A DNA stretch of 64,000 nucleotides. Origin: RH2-MAG17b sp050745265 (GTDB lineage Bacteria; Acidobacteriota; Terriglobia; UBA7540). The notes under the pieces were generated by a model, which did no database searches, was not told the DNA's origin, and saw only the letters and a list, made by a program, of their open reading frames with translations. Positions within the stretch are counted from its first letter, which is position 1, and each line of letters opens with the position of its first letter. Made by a program: the position numbers and the translations under genes. The stretch covers positions 1 to 64,000 of the forward strand of contig JBOGKE010000078.1 in assembly GCA_050745265.1 (NCBI GenBank), read 5' to 3'. Positions 35,767 to 45,080 of this stretch are shown one piece after another.

Positions 35767-36895
35767 GCACGCTCGAAGCGTTCGTGATGAAACCCTTGGG
35801 AGCGCTGATATAGCCGGAAATCGTGTTCTTGTTCAGCTTGTTTACGACCAACTCCAGCGCGCTTGGCGCACCCTGCATCAGGAAGAAAACCGGCTGGTCC
35901 GTCGCCTGATCCTTTCGTTGATGAACGCTGTCGTCATAAAAAAGGTTGACGGTGAATAGGTTGTGCTTGGTATTCGTCTTGACGAGCTGAACCTGCACCG
36001 AGCCGACCTTTTGGCGGCGTCCCTTATTGGCGTGAAACTCGAAATAATCCCGGTCGGTGCGATGGGCAAGATCGACAAGTTCCTGATGCGTGCGCGCGAT
36101 GGCGCCGGAAAGCTCACCCTTGGCGCCGGTAAGCGCTTCCTTAGTGGCATCGAGGTCCTTTTGAGTGCCGGCGAGGCTGCCGGAGATCTGTCCGAACTTC
36201 TGGGTTGAAGCGCTTTGCAACTGGTTGAGGTCCTGTGAGCTCGCTTTTTGAGCGATCGCGGTGTTGAGGCGCTGGACGGCTTGAGTCTGCTGCCGCTCGG
36301 TTGCGGCAGCCAATCGGCGGGCGCGCTGCAGTTCCTGCTGCGTCAGTCCCAAGCGTTCCGCGGTGACCTGAAACTTCGCGCTCAGCTCGGCGAAACGCTG
36401 ATCCGATGAATCCGCGCGCCGCGTGAGCGAGCTGATTTCGTCCGCCTGCCGTCCGAGCAGCTTGTTGAGCTTCACCCCTTGCACGATCCCGAGGATCAGG
36501 CCGGCGGCGGCAATGATCAGCACGATGATCAAAAGCCACTTCATCCAGCCCGGGGCGGACGAACCCTGCTGCGCGGGCACGTAGACGTATTGCGGTGGCG
36601 CGGATTCGCGGGCGCCTGGCTGCTGAGCGCCGCGCGCTTCGTAGGGCGCTGGATCGCGGGGCGGAGCGCTGTCGGCCGGGCGGGGACGCGGCGGTTCAGC
36701 GGCGTTCGCGGTTCGCCCGAAGCTCACCGTGGGCGCCTGCGGAAATCCGAAACCTGTGGCTTGCGAAGCATCTTGTTCGCCCGCGGGTCGCCGCGTTTCA
36801 GCAGCCGGCTTTCGCTCCTCGTTCGGCTGAGCCGGCGTATCGTCCAGACCGAACATCGCGTTCGCTGCGTTGCGCGGCTTCTTGGGATCAGACAT
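35744..36895 (-). CDS. Membrane-anchored coiled-coil protein of unknown function
   Basis: A 383-residue protein with four regions. There is a Pro/Ala-rich disordered cytoplasmic N-terminus (1-125) and one transmembrane helix (WLLIIVLIIAAAGLILGIV, about 130-150). A long heptad-rich coiled coil follows (about 160-300, DEISSLTRRADSSDQRFAEL onward). A beta-rich C-terminal domain ends the chain (FEFHANKGRRQKVGSVQVQLV, FTVNLFYDDSV, VFFLMQGAPSALELVVN). I recognise no named family. The ATG at 36895 behind GAGGGAAACA is preferred over the longer frame at 36928. It is divergent from folP, with about 50 bases between, and convergent with the HTH gene. Confidence 0.75.
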   Translation of the reverse strand: MSDPKKPRNAANAMFGLDDTPAQPNEERKPAAETRRPAGEQDASQATGFGFPQAPTVSFGRTANAAEPPRPRPADSAPPRDPAPYEARGAQQPGARESAPPQYVYVPAQQGSSAPGWMKWLLIIVLIIAAAGLILGIVQGVKLNKLLGRQADEISSLTRRADSSDQRFAELSAKFQVTAERLGLTQQELQRARRLAAATERQQTQAVQRLNTAIAQKASSQDLNQLQSASTQKFGQISGSLAGTQKDLDATKEALTGAKGELSGAIARTHQELVDLAHRTDRDYFEFHANKGRRQKVGSVQVQLVKTNTKHNLFTVNLFYDDSVHQRKDQATDQPVFFLMQGAPSALELVVNKLNKNTISGYISAPKGFITNASSVLSSRPNS

Positions 36896-36945
36896 TGTTT
36901 CCCTCGTTATCTCCAGACTTACAGGCACTAAGTATAATCAATGAG

Positions 36946-37986
36946 ATGCTGAGAGTCCCGCAAAAGTTTGATGCACCGGACCGGGGCTCGCTATTTCCGC
37001 CGCGGCGAGAGCGATACGGCATCACCGTGGCTGGCCGTCGCGTCCGACTGGGCGAGCGCACCCTCATCTGCGGAATTCTGAACGTGACGCCCGATTCCTT
37101 CTCGGACGGCGGCCACTACCTCGATCCACGCAGCGCCGTCCGCCATGCTCTCGCCATGGCGCGCGCCGGAGCCGATTGGATTGACGTGGGGGGCGAATCG
37201 ACGCGGCCCGGAGCGGCGCCCGTCAGCGCTGAAGAAGAATTGCGCCGCGTCGTGCCCGTGATTTGCGGCATCCGCAGGCGGGCGCGCGAACTTCCGATTT
37301 CAATCGATACGTCCAAGGGCGTCGTCGCGGCTGAAGCTTTGGCCGCAGGAGCCAACCTCGTGAACGACATCAGCGGGCTTCGGTTCGACCCCGCGGTCGC
37401 GGAGGCGGTCCGACGTTACCGCGTGCCGCTGATCCTGATGCACTTGCGCGGCCGCCCGGCGACGATGCAGCGGGGACCGTTTGCACGAGACGTTTTCCGC
37501 TCCATATTGCAGGGACTGGACTGGTCCGTGCGGCGAGCGCTCGATTTGGGACTCGACCGGTCCCAGCTCATCGTTGATCCAGGGCTCGGCTTCGGAAAAA
37601 CGCGCCGGCAGAGCTTCCAGATTATGGCCGGCCTGGCGGTCCTCCGGCAGCTTCGCTTGCCCATATTCGTTGGGGCCTCGCGAAAATCGTTTATCCAGGC
37701 AGTCGCCACAGGCGGCGGGCTCGACACCAGGAGGCCGGCTCCTGCCGCCACGGGGAGCAGGGACAACGCTAAGCTCGCGCCGCGGGACGGCACGCCCCCG
37801 CCGGCCCAACACCGAGCGGCTGTCAGCGATTTTGCCGATGCGGCGGCGGTCGCGGGTATGGCTCTCGCCGGCGCGCACATTATTCGCGTTCACAACGTCC
37901 GAGCGGCCCTTCCGGCGGCGCGCATCGCGGACGCAATTCTTGCTGCTGCACGCGGCTCTTCGGCTCTTCGAGGCCCGCTTCATTGA
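36946..37986 (+). CDS. folP: Dihydropteroate synthase
   Basis: A 346-residue folate-pathway enzyme joining p-aminobenzoate to the pterin pyrophosphate; it is the sulfonamide target. Signatures are CGILNVTPDSFSDGG, WIDVGGESTRPGA, ISIDTSKGVVAAEAL, NDISGLRFD, LMHLRGRPATMQ, IVDPGLGFGKT, VGASRKSFI and the final HIIRVHNV. Between SRKSFI and the last helix there is an insertion of roughly 35 residues, rich in Pro/Arg/Ala and probably a surface loop. The frame is open from 36595 but only the ATG at 36946 gives a family-like N-terminus. It is followed by pgsA 40 bases downstream. Confidence 0.94.
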   Translation: MLRVPQKFDAPDRGSLFPPRRERYGITVAGRRVRLGERTLICGILNVTPDSFSDGGHYLDPRSAVRHALAMARAGADWIDVGGESTRPGAAPVSAEEELRRVVPVICGIRRRARELPISIDTSKGVVAAEALAAGANLVNDISGLRFDPAVAEAVRRYRVPLILMHLRGRPATMQRGPFARDVFRSILQGLDWSVRRALDLGLDRSQLIVDPGLGFGKTRRQSFQIMAGLAVLRQLRLPIFVGASRKSFIQAVATGGGLDTRRPAPAATGSRDNAKLAPRDGTPPPAQHRAAVSDFADAAAVAGMALAGAHIIRVHNVRAALPAARIADAILAAARGSSALRGPLH

Positions 37987-38026
37987 CATCTGATCCGCCT
38001 CCCTTCTATCATTTGGCTTCTCCTCT

Positions 38027-38596
38027 ATGACCGATCGCGCGTTTACAGTTGCGAATCAGATCACCATTCTCCGACTGATCTTCGTTCCGCTCTTTGCCGT
38101 GCTCGTAATCGATGGGCATTATCGCGGCGCGCTTCTGGTGCTCGCCGTGGCAGCGGCATCTGACGTAGCGGATGGGCTGGTGGCGCGCTTGTTCCGTCAA
38201 AAGTCTTCTCTCGGAGTCGCGCTCGACCCCGTCGCAGACAAGATCCTGATGATGACCGCGTACCTGGTGCTTTCATTTCGCGGCGCGCTGCCTTGGTGGC
38301 TCACCTTTCTGGTGCTGATCCGCGACGCCGGCATCGTCGTGACCGCGGCACTCATCAGTCTGGTCTCGGGGTATCGCCCGTTCCCCCCCACGTTGCTTGG
38401 CAAGGCCTGCACGTGCAGCCAGGTGGCTGCCGTGGTCGCGGCGGTTGTCTTTCGCGCCTATCCGGGGGTTTTGAGCCCGGCGGCGTTCAATTTCTTTGTA
38501 TACCTGGCCGGAGCGCTTACCGTCGCTTCGGGTATTCATTACCTGCTCATTGCCCATCGGCGGTATGAGCCTCACGCCGGGAACCGCTCTTCCTGA
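38027..38596 (+). CDS. pgsA: CDP-diacylglycerol-glycerol-3-phosphate 3-phosphatidyltransferase (or related CDP-alcohol phosphatidyltransferase)
   Basis: A 189-residue inner-membrane enzyme of the CDP-alcohol phosphotransferase family, which makes phosphatidylglycerolphosphate. The full catalytic signature DG-xx-AR-x8-G-xxx-D-xxx-D is present (DGLVARLFRQKSSLGVALDP, starting at Asp49). The N-terminal NQITILRLIFVPLFAVLVI is typical of PgsA, and five to six helices follow. The family cannot be split with certainty by eye, so a cardiolipin-synthase-like sister is possible. It sits 40 bases after folP on the same strand. Confidence 0.9.
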   Translation: MTDRAFTVANQITILRLIFVPLFAVLVIDGHYRGALLVLAVAAASDVADGLVARLFRQKSSLGVALDPVADKILMMTAYLVLSFRGALPWWLTFLVLIRDAGIVVTAALISLVSGYRPFPPTLLGKACTCSQVAAVVAAVVFRAYPGVLSPAAFNFFVYLAGALTVASGIHYLLIAHRRYEPHAGNRSS

Positions 38597-38975
38597 TCGG
38601 GTGCGCAGGGGGATTGGGACGTTGGGGTGAAGAATAGGCGGGAGATGTGAAGTGGCGGTTAGTTGCTGAAAGATACAGTTGCGGCGCGGACAAGACCGCA
38701 CCAGGCCGTCCTGCCGTTCATCGCCAGACTTCCACCCGCGCCCGTCTGCTAATCGGGAGCCCCCGGGGGCCGGGAGTTCTTATGTATGAGATATTACTAA
38801 CATGATCAATAGAGCCTGTCAACCATTTTCTCATGTAATTTTGAAGAAAATATTCAGATAGTGAAAAGACGATCCCGCTGGGCGAGGGGAAACCCGTGTC
38901 CTGGTTGCGACTCGCCGGAAACCGCTATAATCACCTTCATCTTTTGAGAAAAGTAGATTTCGCCGGAGAGTATCC
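38597..38975. promoter_or_regulatory. Intergenic region upstream of amt
   Basis: A 379-base gap with a strongly AT-rich section (38780-38870, e.g. TATGTATGAGATATTAC) in otherwise GC-rich DNA. This is the likely promoter region of the amt-glnK-glnD unit. A palindrome GCCCCCGGGGGC lies at 38759-38770. I do not see a clear -24/-12 sigma-54 site or an NtrC-type operator by eye. No gene is visible. Confidence 0.4.
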
Positions 38976-40445
38976 ATGCATAGGGGTGCGGCGCGCTCGC
39001 TGTTCCTAACTGCTTTCATCCTGGCGCTTTTCGCAGCTCCGGGATCGGCCCAGACGCATCGGCTCACAACCGGAACCGAGCCCGCCCGGGCCGCCGGCCC
39101 AGTCCGGACCGGGTCCCCGCTCGACGCTCGCCTTGAGGCAAGGATCAGCGCCTTGGAGCGCCAATCCGCCGCAGCGCAGTCGGCGGGCGACAACTCCTGG
39201 GTCCTGATGAGCGCGGCCCTAGTGCTGCTGATGACGGGTCCCGGTCTTGCGCTGTTCTACGGCGGGCTGGTGCGCAAGAAGAACGTGCTTGCGACGATGA
39301 TGCAAAGTTTCATCCTGATGGCAATTGTCACGGTGCTTTGGGTGCTGTTTGGGTACAGCCTGTGCTTTCACGAAGGCAACCGGTTCATCGGAAGTCTGGG
39401 CTATTCTTTCATGCACGGCGTCGGGGCCGCGCCGAATCCGGCCTACGCTCCCACCATCCCGCAGCAGAGCTATTTCCTTTTCCAGCTCATGTTCGCCATC
39501 ATTACTCCGGCGTTAATCACCGGCGCGTTCGCCGAGCGGATGAAATTCAGCGCGCTGGTGGTATTCATGATTCTGTGGACCACGTTCGTCTACGATCCGA
39601 TGGCGCACATGGTGTGGGGCGCGGGCGGGCTGCTGAACGCGACGCTGGGCGGCGTGTTCCCGACGCTCGATTTCGCGGGCGGCACGGTGGTCCATATTAC
39701 GTCCGGCATTTCGGCGCTGGTTTGCGCGCTGTACCTGGGCAAGCGCGTGGGCTACCCGCACGAGCCGATGCCGCCGCACAATGTGGTACTGAGCGTGATC
39801 GGCGCGTGCCTGCTGTGGGTGGGCTGGTTCGGCTTCAACGCGGGCAGCGCGCTGAGCGCGGGTAGCCTTGCCAGCAGCGCGTTTGCGGCGACTCAGCTCG
39901 GCGCCGCCGCGGCAGTGCTCGGCTGGATCGGCGCCGAGTGGATTCGAAACGGAAAACCGAGCGCGCTCGGCGCCATTTCGGGCGCGGTCGCGGGGCTGGT
40001 GGCGATCACGCCGGCTTCGGGATTCGTAGGGCCGATGTCCGCGCTCGCCATCGGCGTGATTGCCGGCGTGGTCTGTTTCTTCATGGTTTCAACGGTGAAG
40101 CGCCGGTTCGGGTACGATGATTCGCTGGACGCCTTCGGAGTGCACGGTGTGGGCGGCACGGTGGGCGCGCTGCTGACGGGAGTCTTCGCCGCAAGCGTCA
40201 TCAACCCAGTGTTCAAAGACCGCTCCGGGCACGCCCTGCCTCTAGGCTTGATCGACGGACACGCCGGGCAGATCCTCGATCAGCTCGTCGCCGTCGTGAT
40301 CGCCTGGGTGCTCGCGGGCGTCGTCACGCTGATCATCCTCAAAATCGTCGATGCTGTGATCGGGCTCCGCGTCGATCCCGAGCACGAGCTGCAGGGACTC
40401 GATGTCTCGCAGCACGGCGAAGAGGCATATAATCTGGAGGCGTAG
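38976..40445 (+). CDS. amt: Ammonium transporter (Amt family)
   Basis: A 489-residue protein with a signal peptide (FLTAFILALFAAPGSAQ) and a short periplasmic stretch, then the Amt core of eleven helices. It has ALVLLMTGPGLALFYGGLVR (first Amt motif), FIGSLGYSF, MVWGAGGLLNATLGGVFP and the twin pore histidines, one in VVHITSGISAL and one in DAFGVHGVGGT. It ends near GLDVSQHGEEAYNLEA, the C-terminal tail that contacts the PII protein. It brings ammonium into the cell. The PII gene lies 54 bases downstream and glnD just behind it, so transport, sensing and signalling are co-encoded. Confidence 0.96.
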   Translation: MHRGAARSLFLTAFILALFAAPGSAQTHRLTTGTEPARAAGPVRTGSPLDARLEARISALERQSAAAQSAGDNSWVLMSAALVLLMTGPGLALFYGGLVRKKNVLATMMQSFILMAIVTVLWVLFGYSLCFHEGNRFIGSLGYSFMHGVGAAPNPAYAPTIPQQSYFLFQLMFAIITPALITGAFAERMKFSALVVFMILWTTFVYDPMAHMVWGAGGLLNATLGGVFPTLDFAGGTVVHITSGISALVCALYLGKRVGYPHEPMPPHNVVLSVIGACLLWVGWFGFNAGSALSAGSLASSAFAATQLGAAAAVLGWIGAEWIRNGKPSALGAISGAVAGLVAITPASGFVGPMSALAIGVIAGVVCFFMVSTVKRRFGYDDSLDAFGVHGVGGTVGALLTGVFAASVINPVFKDRSGHALPLGLIDGHAGQILDQLVAVVIAWVLAGVVTLIILKIVDAVIGLRVDPEHELQGLDVSQHGEEAYNLEA

Positions 40446-40499
40446 CGGACTTCGCGCCGAATCGGGTGGCGCAACACGGCGGAACGGAAGGCGAGCGCA

Positions 40500-40838
40500 A
40501 TGAAGAAACTCGAAGCGATTATTCAGACTTCCCGGCTGAATCCGGTGAAAGAAGCGCTGCAGGAAATTGGAGTTGACGGCATGACGGTCTCCGAGGTGCG
40601 CGGGCACGGGCGCCAAAAGGGTCATACCGAGGTGTACCGCGGCAATGAATACACCGTGGATCTGCTGCCGAAAATTAAGCTGGAAATTTTCCTGCCCGAT
40701 CAACTCGTGGACTCCGCAGTCCAAGCGATCCTCAAGACGGCGAAGACCGGCAAAATCGGCGACGGCAAAATTTTCCTTTCCCAGGTGGAAGAAGCCATCC
40801 GCATTCGCAACGAGGAGCGAGGCGACGCTGCCTTGTGA
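40500..40838 (+). CDS. glnK: Nitrogen regulatory protein PII
   Basis: A 112-residue PII trimer subunit that senses 2-oxoglutarate and ATP/ADP. It starts MKKLEAIIQTSRLNPVKEAL, carries the T-loop with the uridylylation tyrosine at position 51 (RGNEYTVDLLPK) and has the B-loop GKIGDGKIF. The link to Amt upstream is the usual one: in its unmodified form the T-loop plugs the ammonium channel. glnD, which adds and removes UMP at Tyr51, begins 12 bases downstream. I call it glnK because it is linked to amt; glnB would be equally acceptable from the sequence. Confidence 0.95.
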   Translation: MKKLEAIIQTSRLNPVKEALQEIGVDGMTVSEVRGHGRQKGHTEVYRGNEYTVDLLPKIKLEIFLPDQLVDSAVQAILKTAKTGKIGDGKIFLSQVEEAIRIRNEERGDAAL

Positions 40839-40850
40839 GGCGCCGCACCG

Positions 40851-43541
40851 GTGCGCGAGAAGACGCAAACACGGCTTCTGCCCGAGCTGGCGACCCGCTC
40901 CGCGGCGCAGTTTTCGGAGCTGCGGGCCGCGTTTGAGGCCACGGGCGACGGCCGTGATTGTCTGCGGCGTCGCTCCGAGCTCGTCGATGCGATCGTCCGT
41001 GAGCTTTATTTGGCGTGGATCGCTTCCCTTCCCGCCGATCCCGAGGGCGTCTGCCTGATCGCGGTGGGGGGTTACGGCCGCGCCGATCTCTTTCCTTACT
41101 CCGACCTCGACCTGCTCTTCGTCGCGCGCGACAGCCGCATTCTCAGTTCGTGCCGCGACGCGATCGCCGGACTGGCTCGCGACCTTTGGGACTTGCAGAT
41201 GCGCGTTTCTCACTCGGCGCGCACGCTTGAGGAGTGCGCCCGTTTCGACTCGGAAAATCTCGAGTTCAGCATTTCGCTGCTCGACCTTCGGTATCTCGCA
41301 GGCGAACGCGCGCTGTTCGAAGCGCTCCAGAACCAGACCCTTCCGCACCTGATCGGTCGCGACGGCCCCGATTTGGTGCGTAATCTGGTCAGCAAGTCCT
41401 CCGAGCGCCACTCGAAGCACGGCCACACCATTTTTCATCTCGAGCCCGACGTGAAAGAAGCGCCGGGCGGATTGCGCGACTATCACGTCGCCCGATGGCT
41501 GGCGCGAATCCGCGAAATCTCGTCCAGCGGCCGCGGGGCCTCCGCCGCCGGGCCTACTGCCGAGCCGGCGCAACGGGTCGAACAGGCCGTGCAGTTCTTA
41601 TCGAGCGTGCGCTGTTTTTTGCATTTCGATCGCAAGCGCAACGATAATCTCCTCACCTACGAGCTGCAGGACGAGGCCGCCGCGCGCGCCATCGGCGGCG
41701 CTGAGGGACTTGGCGGCAAGCCCGGCAATTCCCGCAAGTCCACCGACGCGGCGCAATGGATGCGGGCGTATTACCGGCACGTCCGCTCGGTCGAAAGTTT
41801 TGCAGGCCGCGCGATTGAAGACTCGCGCCCGCCGAGGTCGTCGCTCTACGGCCTGTTCCAGGATTGGCGTTCGCGGCTCTCCACCGCCGATTTCTCCGTG
41901 ATCCAGGGTAAAATTTTTCCCCGCTCGCCCGCGCCCGCCGGATGGCCCGCTCTGCTCAGCCTGTTTGAAATGATGGCGCGCCACTCGCTCGACCTCAGCC
42001 GCGAGGCCGAGCGGTGGGTTGAAGAGAGCCGCGCCGGGCTTGTTGCATCCGCAACACCGGCCCCCGATTCGCCGCCTGCGCCGCCTAGGGCGACACCGGC
42101 CAGGCCGCCTCAGTGGCCCGCGTTCCGCAGGATGCTCGCTTTGCCCGCCACGGCGAATGCTCTGCGGGCCATGCACCGGCTCGGCCTTCTCGACGAGCTC
42201 ATCCCGGAGTTTCGCTCGATCGATGCGCTCGTCATCCGCGACTTCTACCATCGCTATACGGTAGACGAGCACACTTTTATGACCATCGAAACCTTGTGCG
42301 AGCTGAAGCGCGGTTCGCGCGAGGCTGAAAGCGGAACCGAAGAAAACCTCGGCGCCTGGAAAGCGAAACTGAGCGATCTCTACGCCGCGATCGAGCAGCC
42401 CGAGCTCCTGACGCTTGCCCTGCTGCTGCACGACGTGGGTAAAGGGATGGAAGCGCCCGATCACGCAGCCGGAAGCGTAGAGGCGGCGCGCACCGCGTCC
42501 ATGCGGCTCGGCTTGGATGCCCAGGACCAGGAGACACTGTGCTTTCTGATCGCTTCCCATCTCGAGATGTCCGCCACGGTTTCGCGCCGCGATATCTTCG
42601 ACCCTGAAACGCTGCGATCGTTTGCGGCGAAGGTCGGTACATCCGAGCGGCTCAAGATGCTGTGCCTCATGACTTGCTCCGACATCCAGGGCGTGAACCC
42701 GGAGGCGCTGACCCCGTGGAAAGCGGAAATGATCTGGCAGCTTTACCTGATGAGCGCGAATTATCTGTTGCGCAGCGTCGATGAGGATCGATTGCAGACG
42801 GCGCAGCCGTCCCTATCCGGCGAGCTCCGGGCGCCGGGCGGCGATGATCGGAGCGAGCTCAAGCTCTTTCTCGAAGGCTTTCCCAGAAGATACCTCGCCG
42901 CCCACTCTCCTTCTGAAATCGCCGAGCACGTGCAATGGGCCCGCAAAGTCTCGCAGAATACAGTCTACGTGAAAGTGCGGCGGCGCGGCGCGTTCAGCGA
43001 GCTCGCCGTGCTCGCCCTGGATCGCCCGCTCCTGTTCGCCTCTGTCACCGGAACGCTGGCCGCCTGGGGGATGAACATCATCAAAGCGGAGGCATTCGCG
43101 AATCGCTCGGGCCTGGTGCTCGATATCTTCCGTTTTCACGATCTCTACCGCACGCTCGAGCTGAACCCTTCCGAAACCGAGCGCCTGGAGCAGGCGATTT
43201 CAGACGTTCTCGCGGGCAGCGTCAGCGTTGCGGCGCTGCTGCAAGGCCGCAGCTGGCCGCCCGCCGTCAAGGCCAAAGTTCGCATCGCGACTCGGGTCAG
43301 CTTTGATGATTCCGCTTCATCCCGCTGCACCATCCTGGAGCTGCTGGCCCAGGACCGCCCCGGCCTGCTTTACACCGCCAGCACAATTCTCGCTCGCTTC
43401 GGCTGCAGCATCGAAGTCGCCATGATTGAAACCGAAGCGCAGAAGGCCGTCGACGTGTTCTACCTGACGCGATCCGGCGCCAAGCTTTCTCCCGACGTAC
43501 AACAGGAAATCTACTCCGCGCTAATCCAGCAGCTTTCGTGA
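40851..43541 (+). CDS. glnD: Protein-PII uridylyltransferase/uridylyl-removing enzyme
   Basis: An 896-residue nitrogen sensor that uridylylates PII when glutamine is low and removes UMP when it is high. The nucleotidyltransferase motif GGYGRADLFPYSDLDLLF is at residues 67-84, followed by the helical adaptor. The HD hydrolase has LLLHDVGKGMEAPDHAAGS near 530. Two C-terminal ACT domains bind glutamine (FSELAVLALDRPLLFASVTG, and CTILELLAQDRPGLLYTAST). The gene starts at GTG 40851, twelve bases after glnK, without a strong ribosome site, so it is probably coupled to glnK translation. An Ala/Pro-rich loop of about 30 residues near 400 is an insertion relative to E. coli. Confidence 0.95.
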   Translation: MREKTQTRLLPELATRSAAQFSELRAAFEATGDGRDCLRRRSELVDAIVRELYLAWIASLPADPEGVCLIAVGGYGRADLFPYSDLDLLFVARDSRILSSCRDAIAGLARDLWDLQMRVSHSARTLEECARFDSENLEFSISLLDLRYLAGERALFEALQNQTLPHLIGRDGPDLVRNLVSKSSERHSKHGHTIFHLEPDVKEAPGGLRDYHVARWLARIREISSSGRGASAAGPTAEPAQRVEQAVQFLSSVRCFLHFDRKRNDNLLTYELQDEAAARAIGGAEGLGGKPGNSRKSTDAAQWMRAYYRHVRSVESFAGRAIEDSRPPRSSLYGLFQDWRSRLSTADFSVIQGKIFPRSPAPAGWPALLSLFEMMARHSLDLSREAERWVEESRAGLVASATPAPDSPPAPPRATPARPPQWPAFRRMLALPATANALRAMHRLGLLDELIPEFRSIDALVIRDFYHRYTVDEHTFMTIETLCELKRGSREAESGTEENLGAWKAKLSDLYAAIEQPELLTLALLLHDVGKGMEAPDHAAGSVEAARTASMRLGLDAQDQETLCFLIASHLEMSATVSRRDIFDPETLRSFAAKVGTSERLKMLCLMTCSDIQGVNPEALTPWKAEMIWQLYLMSANYLLRSVDEDRLQTAQPSLSGELRAPGGDDRSELKLFLEGFPRRYLAAHSPSEIAEHVQWARKVSQNTVYVKVRRRGAFSELAVLALDRPLLFASVTGTLAAWGMNIIKAEAFANRSGLVLDIFRFHDLYRTLELNPSETERLEQAISDVLAGSVSVAALLQGRSWPPAVKAKVRIATRVSFDDSASSRCTILELLAQDRPGLLYTASTILARFGCSIEVAMIETEAQKAVDVFYLTRSGAKLSPDVQQEIYSALIQQLS

Positions 43542-43649
43542 TCGCCCGAAAAGGGCGAGAAAACGGCAGACGAGCCGGTGCGAGTCTGATCCCGCCAGAG
43601 CAAATTGATGTAGATTTCGGACCGTGACCTGCCGATAAGCACCTTCGGT

Positions 43650-44435
43650 ATGGTCACCAACGGGAGTCCTGACGCTTGGCTCGCCGTGGGCTGCATCTTC
43701 GGGCTGGTCTGGTTTGCGAGAGGGTTCCAGCTTTACCGCAAGTCCCTGATCATCGAGGATACGCCGGTGGTTCCGATCCGTAGCGCGGCGATGGGACGGA
43801 TTCAGACCAAGGGCACCGCGCAGGCAGATGACACGTTCCCGAGCTTTGTAAGTGGAGAGCGCTGCTGCGTGGCGAAGGTGCAAATTGACCGCTGGGTTGC
43901 CAATCGCAGCGGCGGCCACTGGGAGCACTACCGCACCGACCGCCAGGGCGTTCCATTTTACCTGGAAGATGAGACGGGGCGGGTGCGCGTGGATCCGCGC
44001 GGCTGCGATCTCGACGTGCCAGTGTATTGCCGCCGGGAAATCGGGAGCATCCTCGCCTCAGCGATGCGGGAATACGCGCTCGGCCCATTCGCCGCGCATG
44101 GAGGTCCGAGCGGGCGCACGGATGACGAACTCCTCGCCTACGCGGCGCCGGGCCTGTTCGGGTCACATAAATTTCGCTTCTCGGAATACCTCGTGCAGCC
44201 CGGCGGGCAGTACGACATGCTCGGCACCTGCGCGGAGAATCCCAACCCAGCCGGGCCAGACGATCACAACCTGATCACTCAGGGCCAAAACGGACAACTG
44301 TTCCTGATTTCGTCCCTGACGGAGAAACAACTGGAGCAAAGCCTGAGCTGGAAATCGAGCTTGCACGTGTGGGGTGGGGCGGCGCTGTCAGTCGCGTGCG
44401 CCGCAACCCTTGTGGCCCGGCATCGCTGGTTTTGA
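43650..44435 (+). CDS. GIDE (MULAN-like) domain membrane protein
   Basis: A 261-residue protein with an N-terminal helix (WLAVGCIFGLVWFARGFQLYRKSL), a cytoplasmic or extracytoplasmic middle domain and a C-terminal helix (ALSVACAATLVA). The middle has phrases typical of the GIDE domain of MULAN and bacterial E3-like proteins: IRSAAMGRIQTKGTA, GERCCVAKVQIDRW, PFYLEDETGRVRVDP and EYLVQPGGQYDMLGTCAEN. There is no RING finger. In bacteria this gene is repeatedly found beside LemA, as here (25 bases apart). Its function is unknown. The pair is often proposed to act in membrane-protein or stress processes. Confidence 0.75.
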   Translation: MVTNGSPDAWLAVGCIFGLVWFARGFQLYRKSLIIEDTPVVPIRSAAMGRIQTKGTAQADDTFPSFVSGERCCVAKVQIDRWVANRSGGHWEHYRTDRQGVPFYLEDETGRVRVDPRGCDLDVPVYCRREIGSILASAMREYALGPFAAHGGPSGRTDDELLAYAAPGLFGSHKFRFSEYLVQPGGQYDMLGTCAENPNPAGPDDHNLITQGQNGQLFLISSLTEKQLEQSLSWKSSLHVWGGAALSVACAATLVARHRWF

Positions 44436-44460
44436 TTTCCGCAACCAAGGGGAATAAACC

Positions 44461-45021
44461 ATGAGCTTTGTAATTAGCCTGGTGATTTTGCTGCTGATAG
44501 CGGCTTGCGTGATCTATGCCGTCATGATCTACAACAGCCTGGTAGATCTGAAAAATAATGTGGACAAGGCGTGGGCCAACATTGACGTGCTCCTAAAGGA
44601 ACGCCATGACGAGCTGCCCAAGCTGATCGACACCTGCAAAGGCTACATGCAGTACGAACAGCGAACGTTCGAGATGATCACGCAAGCGCGCACCGCCTAC
44701 CAGAGTGCTTCGTCGGTGCAGGAGAAAGCGCAGGCGGAGCAGACGCTGACCGGTGCGTTGAAGACGCTCTTTGCGGTTGCGGAAAATTATCCCGAATTGA
44801 AGGCGAATAACGACTTCATGCAGCTTCAACAGCGTATCACCGAGATCGAGGAGCGAATCGCCGACCGCCGCGAATTTTTCAATGACAGCGTCAATACCTA
44901 CAACATCCGCATTCAGCAGGCTCCTGAAGCGATGATCGCCGGCATGATGCACCTGGAACCGCATGATTTGTTCAAGGCCGCCGAAGCAGACCGCCAGGAT
45001 GTGCAAGTAAATTTCGCGTGA
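44461..45021 (+). CDS. lemA: LemA family protein
   Basis: A 186-residue LemA protein: one N-terminal transmembrane helix (VISLVILLLIAACVIYAVMIYN), then the conserved AWANIDVLLKERHDELPKL and a long helical bundle (YEQRTFEMITQARTAYQSA and later LQQRITEIEERIADRREFFN), ending in the short FAAAEADRQDV-type tail. The family is membrane-anchored with a cytoplasmic or periplasmic four-helix bundle of unknown role. It directly follows the GIDE-domain gene. A ribosome site (AAGGGGAA) lies before the ATG. Confidence 0.92.
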   Translation: MSFVISLVILLLIAACVIYAVMIYNSLVDLKNNVDKAWANIDVLLKERHDELPKLIDTCKGYMQYEQRTFEMITQARTAYQSASSVQEKAQAEQTLTGALKTLFAVAENYPELKANNDFMQLQQRITEIEERIADRREFFNDSVNTYNIRIQQAPEAMIAGMMHLEPHDLFKAAEADRQDVQVNFA

Positions 45022-45080
45022 TGGCGGGAGAAAAGTCGCAAACTTATTGAGGATTACGCATTCGAGTGACGCGTTTTTAT

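Noticed and set aside
40242..41573. Minus-strand frame of 443 codons
   Set aside because: Antisense to amt, glnK and glnD, all of which are certain genes.
38976..43541. Sigma-54 promoter upstream of amt
   Set aside because: I looked for GG-N10-GC in the 379-base gap and found no convincing -24/-12 pair by eye.
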